64,000 nucleotides of DNA from Prinsepia uniflora. Lineage: Eukaryota > Streptophyta > Magnoliopsida > Rosales > Rosaceae. Position 1 is the first letter of the stretch. The number at the start of each line of letters is the position of its first letter. The stretch lies in NCBI GenBank assembly GCA_032719365.1, contig CM064870.1, positions 42,192,194-42,256,193 of the forward strand, given 5' to 3'. Shown in pieces: positions 1 through 11,800 of this stretch. The position numbers were made by a program, and so were the translations under genes. Under the pieces are notes generated by a model. It ran no database searches, was not told where the DNA came from, and was given only the letters and a program-made list of their open reading frames with translations.

Positions 1-181
1 GTTGATCGCGGATGCGGGCTGTAGCAGAGATCGAGACATCATATTCCTCCTACGGATCCTAGCGCTCTCTGGTAGTCCCGGTTGGGCTAAGGACGGGAAT
101 ATCCCTGGTCTGACACTTCGTGATAGATGGGAGCAGGCACGTCTCACGTTAATCCAGGGGGATTTGGGACGGGTCATGTCA
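1..181 (+). repeat. 3' end of a long LTR (LTR0), truncated by the window
   Basis: The first 181 bases match the terminal part of the other long LTRs here, best 17597-17776: the block beginning GTTGATCGCGGATGCGGGC, the stretch with ACACTTCGTG, then GGGACGGGTC and a terminal TGTCA. A primer-binding site follows directly, so this is the 3' end of a 5' LTR in plus orientation. The rest of the LTR lies upstream of the window. Confidence 0.8.
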
Positions 182-3100
182 AGTTGGTATCAGAGCAGGT
201 TGGCTTATATGATACCCTTAGTACTCTGATACTAGTTGGTATCAGAGCAGGTCTTGCTCTTAGAGTGCGTGCAGATCGAGGATGTGATGTCTTTACAGTC
301 GTAACAGCCCGTCATCAACCTGATAGTTAGGGTACTAGTACGAGGATTCAGTGGAATCGGATCCTAGTTAGAGTTGTTTGGCACGAGGTGCGATAGTTTA
401 GGATTCGATTGGAATTGGATGCCGCATTCTCCGAGAGGTTGGACTCCGAGTGGGATCAACATTCGTGTGAATCCAACGGATTAGAGCCTTGGTATTACTG
501 GAGATGGGATCCAGTAGACCAGTAGACACCGCATGACGACCCGGAAGTCGGGACCGTTGAGTAGCCATGACGGTTATGGAACAAAGCCTAGTGGAATCCG
601 TGGAGGTCGGACATTTGGATCGTCCACGATGGAACTGCAAGGATATGAGATTATATTGCTGAGAGCAATTAGGAGTACGATGACCTTAGTTGGGACTGGT
701 TGGAATAGGAAGGTTGACCCTATTTGGCATGAGATGCCATAGTACGGTGTGTCGAATCCCAGAGGGATGTCGACTGGTAGGAGATGCCCTAGAGTGGTTG
801 TCGTGTGGTGCTATAGGGTGTGATTGCGTACGTAGCGCTTGTGCAGTGTTCTGTACGGAGTATGACCAAGCTCTTGTAGAGGCTAGCGGCTGGGCGTTGA
901 ACTGTTACGAGAGTACGAGATCATTCGATTGTGGTTGCTGGTTAGTTGGACACTAGTAACGGGGCATGACGACTCTTCTGAGTCGAGAGTGAGGAATCGG
1001 TCAGGATGGTTGGACTGCAGCGGGCAGCCGGGTTTGTGATAACCCTAGTAGAAGATTGATTGGGCAAGTTATCAGGAGAGTGGTACTTGTCGACCAGATC
1101 CTGAGATGGATCGACCAGTGGATGTTCCGTTGAGCGGTTGGTACCTGCGATGAGTTAATCGTATGGATTTGGAGTCTCGATAGCAGAGTGTTTTTGAGAT
1201 TGGTATGCCCGAGGTTGTGGCAGACTTGCTGAGATTAGTCTGCACGAGGTGTGGCAGACGCTACTATCGATGGACGTGATCGAGTCTTATCGAGTTGGAT
1301 GGACTAGGTTGTTGTGATTGAGGCGATGAGATTAGTCAGTCGTGACAAGGATACGGAGGTGCGTGAGTGACGCACAGTATGAGCAGTGGTTTTGGGAGTT
1401 GGTTCGGTTACAACCGAGTGTGGTCGCAGGATGAGGTGTTGGACATTGGGGTGCTGGCACACTTGCCACGCTACCTCTGTGGAGGTGACTGAGATGAGCG
1501 GGATATACCTGGGTGAGTGACAGATGCCCCAGATATCCTTGGACGGATCACACCAGTATGAGTTCTGGAGTTAATCCCATAGGGTTGGAACGTGCGAACC
1601 AGTATGCCGAAGGGATAGTAGATGTGCCTAGAGTGGCGAGCATGTGAGTTTGGTAGGCACTGAACAGGACAGAGAGGATCCCAATGGCTCAATGCAAGGT
1701 ACATGGAGTACTTGGGTTGGTGACCTGTTCCTCGATGATATGAGACTTGGGGCATGAGTGTGTGCCCAGAAGTAGTAACGTTAAAGGATGAAATGCCTAA
1801 GTGGCGTTCGGATGAAACGGTATAAATGGATGATGTAAGTGACGTCTTATTACGTGAGGGTCGGTTGGTCAGATATGTTGTTATGCAGAGATTTGACTGC
1901 ATATCACAGCAGAAGCCTGTTGTGACTCTTCAGTCGAGCGGTACATCAGGTTAAGATGAATTGACATCCTTTTGGATGTGCATAAACGGTATTCACGGAC
2001 GCATAGATGGTGTCCGGTTGAGCTGAGGACTTGAGAGTCCATTGCGGATTGGTTTTGGTTGACTACGGTTGACCATACCTCCTGAGTTGGGGACTTGGAA
2101 ATCGTTTGCCTATAGGACGCGGGAATGCTCGTGTAATGAGTGAGCTCAGTAATTGGAAAAGAAGCATGTTTCGAACGTGATTAGAACTTCAGAATCAAGA
2201 GAAGTGGTGATTAAGACGATAAGAAGAGTACTTGATTCCGCATTGGTGATGGATACTCCAAGGTCACTGAGTGTGACTCTTGAGTAGATAGTGATGGGTG
2301 CCAGAGGATGACATAGGATAAATTTTGATGTCATCATCTTGGATTCTCCTGGATTCGTCCCTAGGTAGGACGACGAGGAGTGATATGACAACTAAAGGGC
2401 TCAAAGAGGGTGTAAGAACCGAACACCTAGGCTGTGGATCAAATTTGAATGATTCAGAGAGCAGATGGTGTTTAGCGTCACTGGATGTGACAAGTAAGTG
2501 TCCAAGGTAGTTAGACCCATAGTGGACCCGTGTCGGTATTATGGATCGAGTCGTATGGTGACGATCAGAATGATGTGATGATCTTGAGTCGAGTAGACCG
2601 AGGTCTAGTCGTCATCGGGGAGAATCGTATTGTAAGACAGTGGAAGAATCTCTTGGCATGATTGGAGAGATGGCAAGGTAGAGTTTGGATTAATGAGGGA
2701 GTATTGCTCTGTCTTGGAATTAGTTACGTGAGTATGTACGAGATATGGACGATACGTAGGTATCGATCAGGAAGAGATGAATAGTTGATGCCTCGAGTTG
2801 GATTTGAGAGTAGAGATTGTGATGGATGTTGATTGGTCTATCTCTGGAGTTGGTCAGGTGACCACGAGTACTCCGAGAAGACGTTGAGGGCAGTAAGGAT
2901 TGGTGCGTGATGGGACGTTACCGAGTGCAATACTAGCTCAGGCCGAGTAGTGCCTTTTTGATTGATCTGATGGGGGTGCACCACAGTGTTGTGCACGTTG
3001 GACGATGGGATTAACCATGGTCAATTGGTAAGTCGAGTTGAGAGTGCCCTGAGAGTATGAATGTGTTGTATGTTGGATAGAGTCCGAGATGGACATGAAT

Positions 3101-3295
3101 GACGATCGGATTAGATCTGATAATGACAGGTTGGGACTCGAGTGAGTTATGATTTCAGTATCGGTTGCTGACTGACACGAGGTACGATGTGAGGATTCGA
3201 GAGCGAATCGAGATCAAAGTAGCGTAGAGAAAGCGTAATGGAGCCGAGCGATGCCAGCTAGTCATGATGGTGGTGACGTATCGTCGAAGTGGATT
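182..3295 (+). mobile_element. Non-coding internal domain of a long-LTR non-autonomous retrotransposon
   Basis: About 3.1 kb lies between an LTR end with PBS and the next LTR start (TGTAACGACTCGTCCCG at 3296). No Gag, protease, RT, RNase H or integrase motif is readable in any frame, and the open frames are short and unrelated to each other. This fits a large retrotransposon derivative (LARD-like) that needs proteins from another element. The PPT-side hairpin found in its relatives is not present before 3296, so the 3' end of this domain has diverged or been rebuilt. Confidence 0.65.
185..248 (+). other. Duplicated primer-binding site
   Basis: TGGTATCAGAGC at 185-196 lies 3 bases after the LTR end. 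This is the usual plant site complementary to the 3' end of initiator-Met tRNA. A second identical TGGTATCAGAGC lies at 237-248, 52 bases further on, with similar following bases (AGGT). Only the first is at the normal distance from the LTR. Confidence 0.75.
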
Positions 3296-4920
3296 TGTAA
3301 CGACTCGTCCCGAATTCTGGTATTAGATTAATGACTAATCGTGATTAGTGAGGTTAATCGATGATTAGTTGGGTGAAATCAGACGAATGATGCAAAATGA
3401 CCGTTTTGCCCTTAGACGTGGGCAAAACGTTGACTTTTTGTTCAGGTAGTCAAATGGAATTTGACCAATGACCGTGACTTAGTTTGGGACGTCACGAGTT
3501 CATAGACAGGTGACACGTTCGATTCCGACATTCGAGGAAGAAGATATGACGTTCGGAAGTTCAAGGGTATTTTGGTAAATATGGTTAAAAGGGGCAAATG
3601 TTGACTTTTGGACCTGGAGGTCCGATGGCCTAGGGTCGAGGACCGTTACGTGGATCGGGACGATAGGAATCCGTAGACAAGCGACACGCTGAAATCGGAC
3701 TTCGAACGGGAGAGTTATGGGTCACGGAAGTTCGATTTCACTATGCCCGTACTTCGAGACGATGATGACTTGGCTTATTCTGATTGGGCAGATATTTTGG
3801 TGGGACCCTTGGATGAGTGACAAGTGTCACTCGTCCCATTGGTCAATTCCCCTAAATTGTGGATCTACATAATTAAATATTATTATAATTATTATTTTTT
3901 AATTAATCCACTCATCACTAAATCCTTACCCTTCATTCCAATTAAATCTCTCAATCCTCACCATTCATCTAATCCTCATCTCCCTATCATCTGATCAGCC
4001 CTCATTTTCCTTATTCTTCTTCGAAACCCGAAACCCCATTTTCATTCTCTCTAAAGCAAACACACAACACCAAATCATACTATCACCATATCTACATCCT
4101 CATGGCTTTGTGAGAGTTAGGGAGAGACTGAGATGATGAAGGACTAAGATGACGGGGACGGTGGCTCACGGTGATGGACGGCGGAGGTGAGAAACCGAGA
4201 GCCTTTTTAATATTCAAAAATTGGAAGATGGTTTTTAAGGCTTGTTAATCGAACCTAAGGATTGGGTTTTGCTTCTGGTGATTTGGTGAGTCAAAAGGGA
4301 TTGTTTTCGAAGGCTTGGACGGCCAGGAGTGACGGCGGGTGGAGGTTGCAGGCACCACCGCCATGGCCGATCATGAAGGTACGGGTTTTGAGGGTTTTCT
4401 TCTGTTTTTAATGTGTAAAAATATGGGAAATAGGATAGGGAAACTTTAGAAATCAAAATAGGTTGAAATGGACCGAAAATGGACCAGTTAGGACGTTGAA
4501 CCGGTCCAAACCGGTTCGGCCGATTCAGTTGCAGTGGACCGGGTTTGGCTGAGGGAAGAAGATGAACAGTGTACCCCGTGTGATCTCACGTGCATAGGCT
4601 TCCTTGGGCGCGTGGGGGCACGTGAGGGACATTTTGGGAATGTCTTCAACATGTGAAATCATTTATTCGATGTAATGAACATTTTGGGACTGGTTTCGTG
4701 TCGATCAGACATCGTTTCGATAGGTTTCGGGGTGTCCGAAGGTTTAGGATCAACTTTAAAAATAGTTAAAAATTCCAAAAAACTACGGGGCTTTAGTGAG
4801 GGGTTATTTAAGTAGTTAGTAATCCTCTATTACGATTTGGACAGGTTTGAGAGTCCCGGTGATGGTGATTGGCTAGGGAGAGCCGTATAGTACGCGTATC
4901 GAGGCAATAGCTCGGACGGT

Positions 4921-6315
4921 CTGTGAGTGGACCTTGTTTTCTAAATTGGTGCATGCATAAATATTTATTATATGTTTTAATACTTGTTTGGTGATGCCAT
5001 GAGTGCAATTGTGTGTGGTTACGTATTGGCATGTATTTCGAGGTTTCCGCCTTATACGGTGCCTATACATGTTTGTACTTTGTATGATGGTCTAAATGAA
5101 ATGGTTTTGAATTTCAAAGGATAAACTCGGGTATGAGACCCAGTTGGTTTTATCTCAGGCATATGACCCTATTGATGACCTACGAGTCTGAATTGTGGTC
5201 ACGGCGAGTGTTATGTGCATGGCGACAGACGATACGATGCTTACCTCCGGACTGGGATGTGTTCCTTCCGGAGAGGTCATGATGCACGATCTATTGTCGG
5301 GCAGCCGATGGAGGCTCGACTTCGGAGTACTGACGGTTCAGGATATCGATCGGTGATGAGTGCACCATAATCTAGCGGTGGTCGCGTCCGTTGATTCTTT
5401 CACGGCGACATACCAGAATTGGGGGCGGTCCTGGATGGATGGTTGCACGCATCACTACGATCGGAATCGTGATTGGCCCTGAAATATCGGGCATAATGCC
5501 CAGTTGAGTCATGTGTTCGGGTACGAGACCCAGTTACTTCACGTTTATGTTTTTGGGTCGGGGACCCTAATGGATTTCCAAGTTCATGACGGTTTATGGG
5601 AACCGACATGAAACCTTGAAAGGTTTTTATGGATCATGACGGTTTATGAGAACCGAGCTTGAACCCTTGAAAGATTCTAAGGATGTTTTCTAAACGTATA
5701 TGAATGGTATGAATCCTTTGAAAGTTTTTAAGGATGTTTTCTATATATATATATATATATATATATTCATATACCTTCCTTTACTTAAATCTATCTCCTC
5801 CGAGGAGGGTCGTTGGCCTGGGTGGACCCCGGAGTAGTCACGGAGCACCGACTGAGTGGAGTCGCCCCCCAGTTGGGTTCCTTACTCTCAGGAAGGCTTG
5901 GATCATAACCTCAGGGCAGGTTATTGGTCTACAGGCATTGACCTTGGACTCTGAGAGACTTGGGATTGAGACCCCGGGTAGCACACGAGTAGCTTTGGAA
6001 ACCGTGACAGGATTGGTTGTGTGATTATATGTATATATGATATATGATATGTGATCTACGATTTATGATATGTGATGTGTACAGGTTTTGGGCTGAGTCC
6101 CGTATGGATTTGGGCAGTGGCCCGTATGGTTGGTTCTTAATGGTTCTTTCGATTATGGTTTTGAGCTTAGTTCCCACATATGGTTCTTTTGGATTAAACG
6201 GGTTTCGAATGCATGGATACTTTTTAGTGAAGGGTACAAATGTCTTCGTTAAAATGTTTTTATAAACTCCTTTTTTTGTCCACTCACAGCTTTTAATGTT
6301 TTAACTGCCCTTCAG
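4921..6315 (+). other. Intron-like module bounded by a 12-bp inverted repeat (LTR1)
   Basis: CTGTGAGTGGAC at 4921-4932 is the exact reverse complement of GTCCACTCACAG at 6278-6289. The left arm contains a GTGAGT splice-donor consensus. The right arm contains CTCAC, a plant branch-point-like motif, followed after about 30 nt by a pyrimidine-rich run and CAG at 6313-6315. Between the arms are short dyads such as GGGTATGAGACCC, GGGTACGAGACCC, GGGTCGGGGACCC, CGGTTTATGGGAACCG and GGGCAGTGGCCC. Splicing is inferred from these signals only. Confidence 0.5.
5742..5766. repeat. (TA)n microsatellite
   Basis: An uninterrupted run of alternating T and A inside LTR1. Confidence 0.9.
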
Positions 6316-6495
6316 GTTGACAGCGGATGTGGACTGTAGTAGAGACCGAGATATCACATACCTCCTTCGGATCCTGGCGTACTCTGATAGCCCGAGAGGG
6401 CAAAGGTTAGAAATTTCCCTTGTCTGAAACTTCGTGTCAGACGGGATCAGGGTCGTCCCGTGTTAATCCCGGTGGGATTGGGACGGGTCCTGATA

Positions 6496-7075
6496 GGATT
6501 TAAATCGGTATCCGATGCGTTCGGATTGATATGGACTGATGAGACTCTAAAGAGAGTCAGCTATGAGTATGGGAATTGAGAGAGTTGATTTGTGCGAGCA
6601 TCGAGGTAGATTTAACCTGCGGCATAGGTTTGAGGATGACCTGCGAAATGGGATTCGTGCCATAGGGATGGCAGGACCTGGAGGATGTTATCAGAATCGG
6701 AAGCCGAATAGGATATTAGCCCGATTGTCGGATAAGAAAGGTCGTCAGGCTGAAAAACCGATTAGACGACAACTTGGTAGGAGTGTAACTGGCAAAAGTG
6801 AGTGACAGGCGAGGCGTCGACACTGTCTCAAGTGAGACTTACGAGCCGACGTGATGAGTATGACGAGTCGACGATCGGAACGCTGTTGATGAGAGTGAAG
6901 TAGGAGCTTGGGAAGCTCTAGTGACGGTACGTACCGACGAGTACGGCGTGTGTGACGGACATGTATGTTTACACAAGAGTACCCGAGACGAGGGACACGA
7001 TTGCATTTCCACAGTTTGGTCGTGGAATTGGGTTGGTTTGAATTTCGAGGACGAAATTCTTGAAGGGTGGAAGAT
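6496..7075 (+). mobile_element. Short non-coding internal domain (580 bp)
   Basis: Lies between the end of LTR1 (TGATA at 6491-6495) and the start of the next LTR (TGTAACGACCCATCCCG at 7076). The PBS has decayed to CGGTATCCGATGC at 6506-6518 (compare TGGTATCAGAGC). The 3' end is well kept: the hairpin GAATTTCGAGGACGAAATTC at 7040-7059, then a purine-rich tract. No coding sequence is recognisable. Confidence 0.65.
7040..7075 (+). other. PPT-side hairpin and polypurine tract
   Basis: GAATTTCGAGGACGAAATTC is an 8-bp stem (GAATTTCG/CGAAATTC) with a 4-nt loop AGGA. It is followed by the purine-rich GAAGGGTGGAAGA and then the LTR start. The same arrangement occurs at 13597-13633, 51999-52035 and, reversed, at 46172-46207 and 62455-62490. 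The position is where plus-strand priming occurs in LTR retrotransposons. Confidence 0.7.
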
Positions 7076-8817
7076 TGTAACGACCCATCCCGAATTATCA
7101 AGATTAATTAAGACTTAATGACGGATTAGCAAGGCTAATCGAGGATTAAACAAGTATTAATAGATGTTCAGGGTGAAATTACGATTTTTCCCCTGAACGA
7201 GGGCAAAAATTTGACTTTTGACCCGAGAGGTTCGATGACCGAGGGCTGAGGACCGTTACATAGACCGAGGCGATACGAATCCGTAGATAGGCGACACGAC
7301 GAAATCGGATGTTCGAGAGGAAAGTTACGATTCACGGAAGTTCCGAGGAACTATTGCACGTTTTATGAGACGGCTTGACTTTTGTCTCATGTGGGGCCCA
7401 GATATTTGAGGGCAGGCCTAATGGATGAATGACACTTGTCATCCATCCATTGCCCACCCAATTCCATTCATGCATATCACCCATTCCTTTGTTTGTCCAA
7501 AACCAAAACCCGATCTCACCCAATCCCCATCAAACCATCACCCCAATCCTTTCCCTCACCTGATTCAATCCAAGAAGTAGACAGAGAGTGGTTGTTGAGC
7601 TGAGGACGACGTGGAGGTGGCCGGGCAGCCGTGCACTGTGGAGAGAAGGTAAGAGCTCAGTTTTGATTTTTGAATCTAATATTTCGATTAGGACATTATG
7701 GTTGATTTTGGGTGATTGGGGGATGATTAGTAGGTTAGTAGGAAGGCTTAGGGACAATTTATGGTGGTGGATGAAGTCTAAATAGCCCAGACTCTCGACT
7801 GTAAAAGTTGGCTGTGAGGGAGCAATTGAACCAAGACTGTTTTCGTGGTTTTTCTTGATTATAATTATGAGAATAGATAGGAATTGATGAAATAGGAATA
7901 TTAGAATTGAAATGGAAAAAATTGGATGAAAAATTAAAAGGGAATAGCCCTAGACCAGTCACGTTGGTCCCGTTAGACCGACTGTACAGGAACGAACCAG
8001 AACGCTAGTTCATGCAAGGTTAGGGATAAATGTTCATGGCGCGTGGCTCCCACACGTAACCCCTTTGGACGGCTCGTGTGGGCGTGTGAGCCATCCTTTG
8101 GGGAAAGTTCCAACATGTAATTTCATCTATTCGATGTAACGAACATTTTGGGACTAGTTTCGTGTCGATCGGACATCGTTTCGATATAGTTCGGGATGTC
8201 CGAAAGTTTAGGATCGACTTTAAAAATAATTAATAATTCCGTAAAATTACGGGGCTTTAGTGAGGGGTTATTTAAGTAGTTAATAACCCTCTAAATTAAT
8301 TTGGACAGGTTCGGGAGCCCCGGTGACAGTGATTGGCCCGGGAGAGGTTTATGGTGCGCGTATCGAGGCGCGACTTCAGACGGTTTGTGAGTAAACTGAT
8401 GCATGCATAAATGTTTTATAATTTTGTTAGAACATGTTTTGTGATGCCATGAGTGCATTTGTTTGTGGTATCTTAGGATCAACATATTTGCACATTTTTC
8501 GAGGTTTTCGCCTCTATGTCGTACCTTTGCTTTCCGTGTTTTCAATGATTGTTTGATGACCTGGTTTTGGATTTGAAAATATAAAATCGGGCATGAGACC
8601 CATTTGATTTACAAACTCTCGAACTTGGAATCCATTTGATTTGATGAGAAATCAGGCTGATGGCCCATTTGTGCTATACTACTTGGCCGAGGGCCTCGTT
8701 GGTTTACGAATTCGGGCTTGAGGCCCAATTGGTTGTAATATCGAGTTGAGGCCCCTTTGAGTGTGGTATCAGGCTTAAGGCCTCGTTGATTTATGATATC
8801 GGGTTCGAGGCCCCATT
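7076..8817 (+). repeat. Long LTR (LTR2), first part, split by element A
   Basis: Starts TGTAACGACCCATCCCGAA directly after a PPT, so it is a 3' LTR. The homologous blocks run in the same order as LTR1: a unique central block 7360-7960, a CGTGTGGGCGTGTG stretch at about 8080, and TTACGGGGCTTTAGTGAGG at about 8243. The left arm of the module has decayed to TTGTGAGTAAAC at 8385-8396, keeping GTGAGT. A run of dyads (GGGCATGAGACCC, GGGCTTGAGGCCC and similar) starts at 8588 and is cut at 8817 by element A. It resumes at 16708. Confidence 0.75.
8813..8817 (+). other. Target-site duplication CCATT, left copy
   Basis: CCATT lies immediately before the TGTAACAACCC start of element A. The same five bases follow its TGACA end at 16703-16707. 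Five-bp duplications are typical of LTR retrotransposon integration. Confidence 0.9.
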
Positions 8818-11800
8818 TGTAACAACCCGTCCCGAGAGCCGGGATTAGTAGAGTGAATAAGGTGTGATTATTGAGGTTAAGCAGTGGGTAGGTGGTCTCG
8901 ATGGGTCCATGAGCGTAGAATGACGATTTTGCCCCTGGTTCGGGCAAATAGTTGACTTTTAGTTGGGAGGTCGATTTGAGTGTTGATCGGTGAATAGGAC
9001 GTAGTTTAGGACGTCACGAATCCATAGGGAAGCGGCACGCCTGATTCCGACATCCGAGGAGGAAGTTGTGATGTTCGGAAGGTCGAGGGCATAACCGTAA
9101 TTTGGGTAAATTAGGGGGAAAAGTTGACCTTTTGAATAATCGAGTTTTGGTAGGTTGACCTAGGATGGTTAGATAGATTCCGTCGTCCTGAGTTCGATGA
9201 CAGGCGGCACGTATTCATCGGACTTACGAGGCGAGAGTTACGGGTCTAGGAAGTTTTGGTTAAATCGTAAATATATGTTAAAAAGAAGGGTAATTTGGTC
9301 TTTCTGCACATTGGGATTTGTGCAGAAAGAAGGAAAGGGACGGCTGGGATGGAGCCATTTGGTGAGAGAGTGAGGAGGATTGGTGACACGTGCTAAAGGT
9401 GGAGTGGCTTCTAGTGAGTTCGAGTGTGTGCACGGCCCAAATAATTGGGGTGCACCCGTGTATGTGTGTGGTGCTGGTTCAGAAAACAGAGGGAGATCGT
9501 GAAGGAAATTGAGGGTGGTGGTGTGTGTGCTGACGAATTGTGAGTGTGTGAGGGTGATCAGAGAGTGCGAGGGAAGCAGTGAGAGAGGTTGACGGTGTGG
9601 TGGCTGTGTGTGAGGGTGTCGAGAGCTGCGGGAAATCAGGGGGGGGGGGGGGGGAACAGGAAGGAAACCAAGGAATTTGTGAGAATTGTGGCGGCGGTGG
9701 TAGCCGTGTACGGGGCAACTGAGTCCGTGGTGGTTTCGTGCGGGTTGCGAGAAGTCAACCACTACCAGCGGAGCTCACGACGGCGACTGGAGGCAAGTAA
9801 TTCTCTCATTCCCATGTCGATACTCTGTTTTCCCGTCGAGTTTCAACGTGGAAGTCGTGGTTTGGGAGGTTGAATTGATGAGTCTAGAGTGGTCTAAGGG
9901 TTTTAGTTGAGTCATAGGAGTAGTTTGGTTGTGCTGCCGTGATGGGTGGTGCACGGTGGCGGCAGGCACGACGGAGGTGTCTGTGTCCTCTGTTTTGGCC
10001 GTGGGTTTCAAACGGCGAGTCGTCGAGCTTGGGGCTGAGTCGACAGTCCAGGAAGGTTGGTTGAGGTTTGGTAGAGCCCTAGGAAGAGGTTGGTGTAGCC
10101 TCCGTGAAGGGGGAAGTCGTGGGTGGCCGGAGTAGGAAACAGAGCAGTGTACGGGTTTTTGTTCAAGGTTGAGTCGACGAGTTTTAGGGTGAGTCGAGGT
10201 GAGTGACCTACGGGAAGGGGTAGCCTAGGATGGGACGATGCTGTTGGTGAAGAGAGGAGTCGTTTTGGTGGACGGAATGAGGAGAACCGCTCTCGCCGGT
10301 TCAGGGTCCAGACCACTGGTGCGAACCGGGTCTGCTCAAGGTTGACGGTGCCCTGTAGCAGGCGCGTGAGGGCCACGCGCAGCCACTTTGGGCGGCGCGT
10401 GGGGGCGCGTGCGGCGGCGTATGGAGAAACGGTCAACATGACTTTTGGTCTAGGAGTTGTGGTGAGTTCAATGGAGTTGGTTTCGAGTCAATCGGAAGTC
10501 GTTTGAGTGTAGTTCCGCGAGGGTGAATGTTTAGGGTCCCGGGTTTTAAGTCTTTGGTTTGGGGAATTGTAAGGAAATTAGGTAGTTGTGTCGTAGACGT
10601 ATTAGTGACATAATTTGACGGTGTTTGACAGGATCGGGATTTCCCGAGGAAGCCGAGGAACGGGCTGGACGTTCGGGACGCGAGTAGGGCTCAGTACTGT
10701 GAGTGGACCCTTTTCTTAAACTCGATCATGCATAACTGTTTTTATATACGTTTTGATGGTTTTACTTAAGACACTATGTTTATTGTATATGTTATGATGG
10801 TTTTATGTGATTGTACGTGATTGAGATGTTTGCACGTTTTTCGAGACATTTTTGGGATTTTACACGTTTTTCGAGAAAATGCTGGTTTTCGGATTTTGAT
10901 GCCACATATGGGGATTTCCACCTATAAAGGTTTTCTGATAATGATAAATGGGTTATGAAAAATGATTTGTGATTACATGTGGTCTTGGTATGAAAATGGA
11001 TATTTTTCCGGATTTGGGTTCGGAATGACGGTTCTGAACGCCGGAAGGGCTTCAGACCAGTGATTTCGGATTCGGGTTTGGATGAGGATTTGGTAAATGG
11101 TTTTCAAATGGTTTTGGGATTGGATTTCCTGGATCTGGATATTGGGTTTAAAGACCCGGATATATGTGACGGGGGGACCGGCCGGATTGGGTTTAAAGAC
11201 CCGGATTGAGTTTAAAGACTCGGGAGTTTAAAGACTCGGATATATTGATATTTCCCCCGTAGGCCTTTGAGTTTAAAGACTCGGGAGTTTAAAGACTCGG
11301 ATATGATTAAGGCCTGGATTGAGTTTAAAGACTCGGGAGTTTAAAGACTCGGATAGGTCCAGCAGGTTCGATCGGGAAATGAGGATTTGATACGGTTTCT
11401 GATACTCATGCTATGGTTTCTTATGATATTTTATAGTGTTTCTGTTTCTTATGATGTTTTATAATGATTATTTTATAACTGTGTTCATAACTGTTGGTTA
11501 TGCATGTGGTTTCAAAACGGAGGGTTAAACTCGGTTTTCGTGTAAAAGTGGTTTTGAACTTTTTGTACTTTCTGGTCCACTCACATTTTCTGTTTTAAAT
11601 TTCCCTCCAGGTTGTGGAGCTAGCGCGGGGTCTTGACGTCGAGGCAGTGTCCGAGTTATAGAAGTGACGTGAGGGATCCTAGAAGAGTTTAAAAGCTTCT
11701 GTGTGCGTGTACTTTATCAGTTTTTATTTTCCTTGTAATTTAGTGCTATGCTCTGTAAACGATAAGGTTGGAATATTTTGTAATTACTCCTGCGTCTGAC

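Larger units (their letters stand above)
3296..6495 (+). repeat. Long LTR (LTR1), family B/C/E
   Basis: Starts TGTAACGACTCGTCCCGAA and ends GGGACGGGTCCTGATA, about 3.2 kb. Its order of blocks matches the LTRs at 42912-46171 and 59240-62454 (reverse strand). The order is a TTGACTTTT-rich start, a unique AT-rich central block (about 3840-4500), a GC-rich CGTGTGA/TCACGTG hairpin (about 4578-4595), the motif ACGGGGCTTTAGTGAGG, the intron-like module 4921-6315 and a terminal GGCTGT-type block. A TATTTAAG stretch at about 4805 could be a TATA-like element, but the transcription start cannot be placed. Confidence 0.8.

Noticed and set aside
9238..10439. Minus-strand frames of 143-174 codons in the LTRs of element A
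   Set aside because: Proline- and histidine-rich frames opposite GT-rich LTR sequence, repeated in the other LTR. Composition effect.
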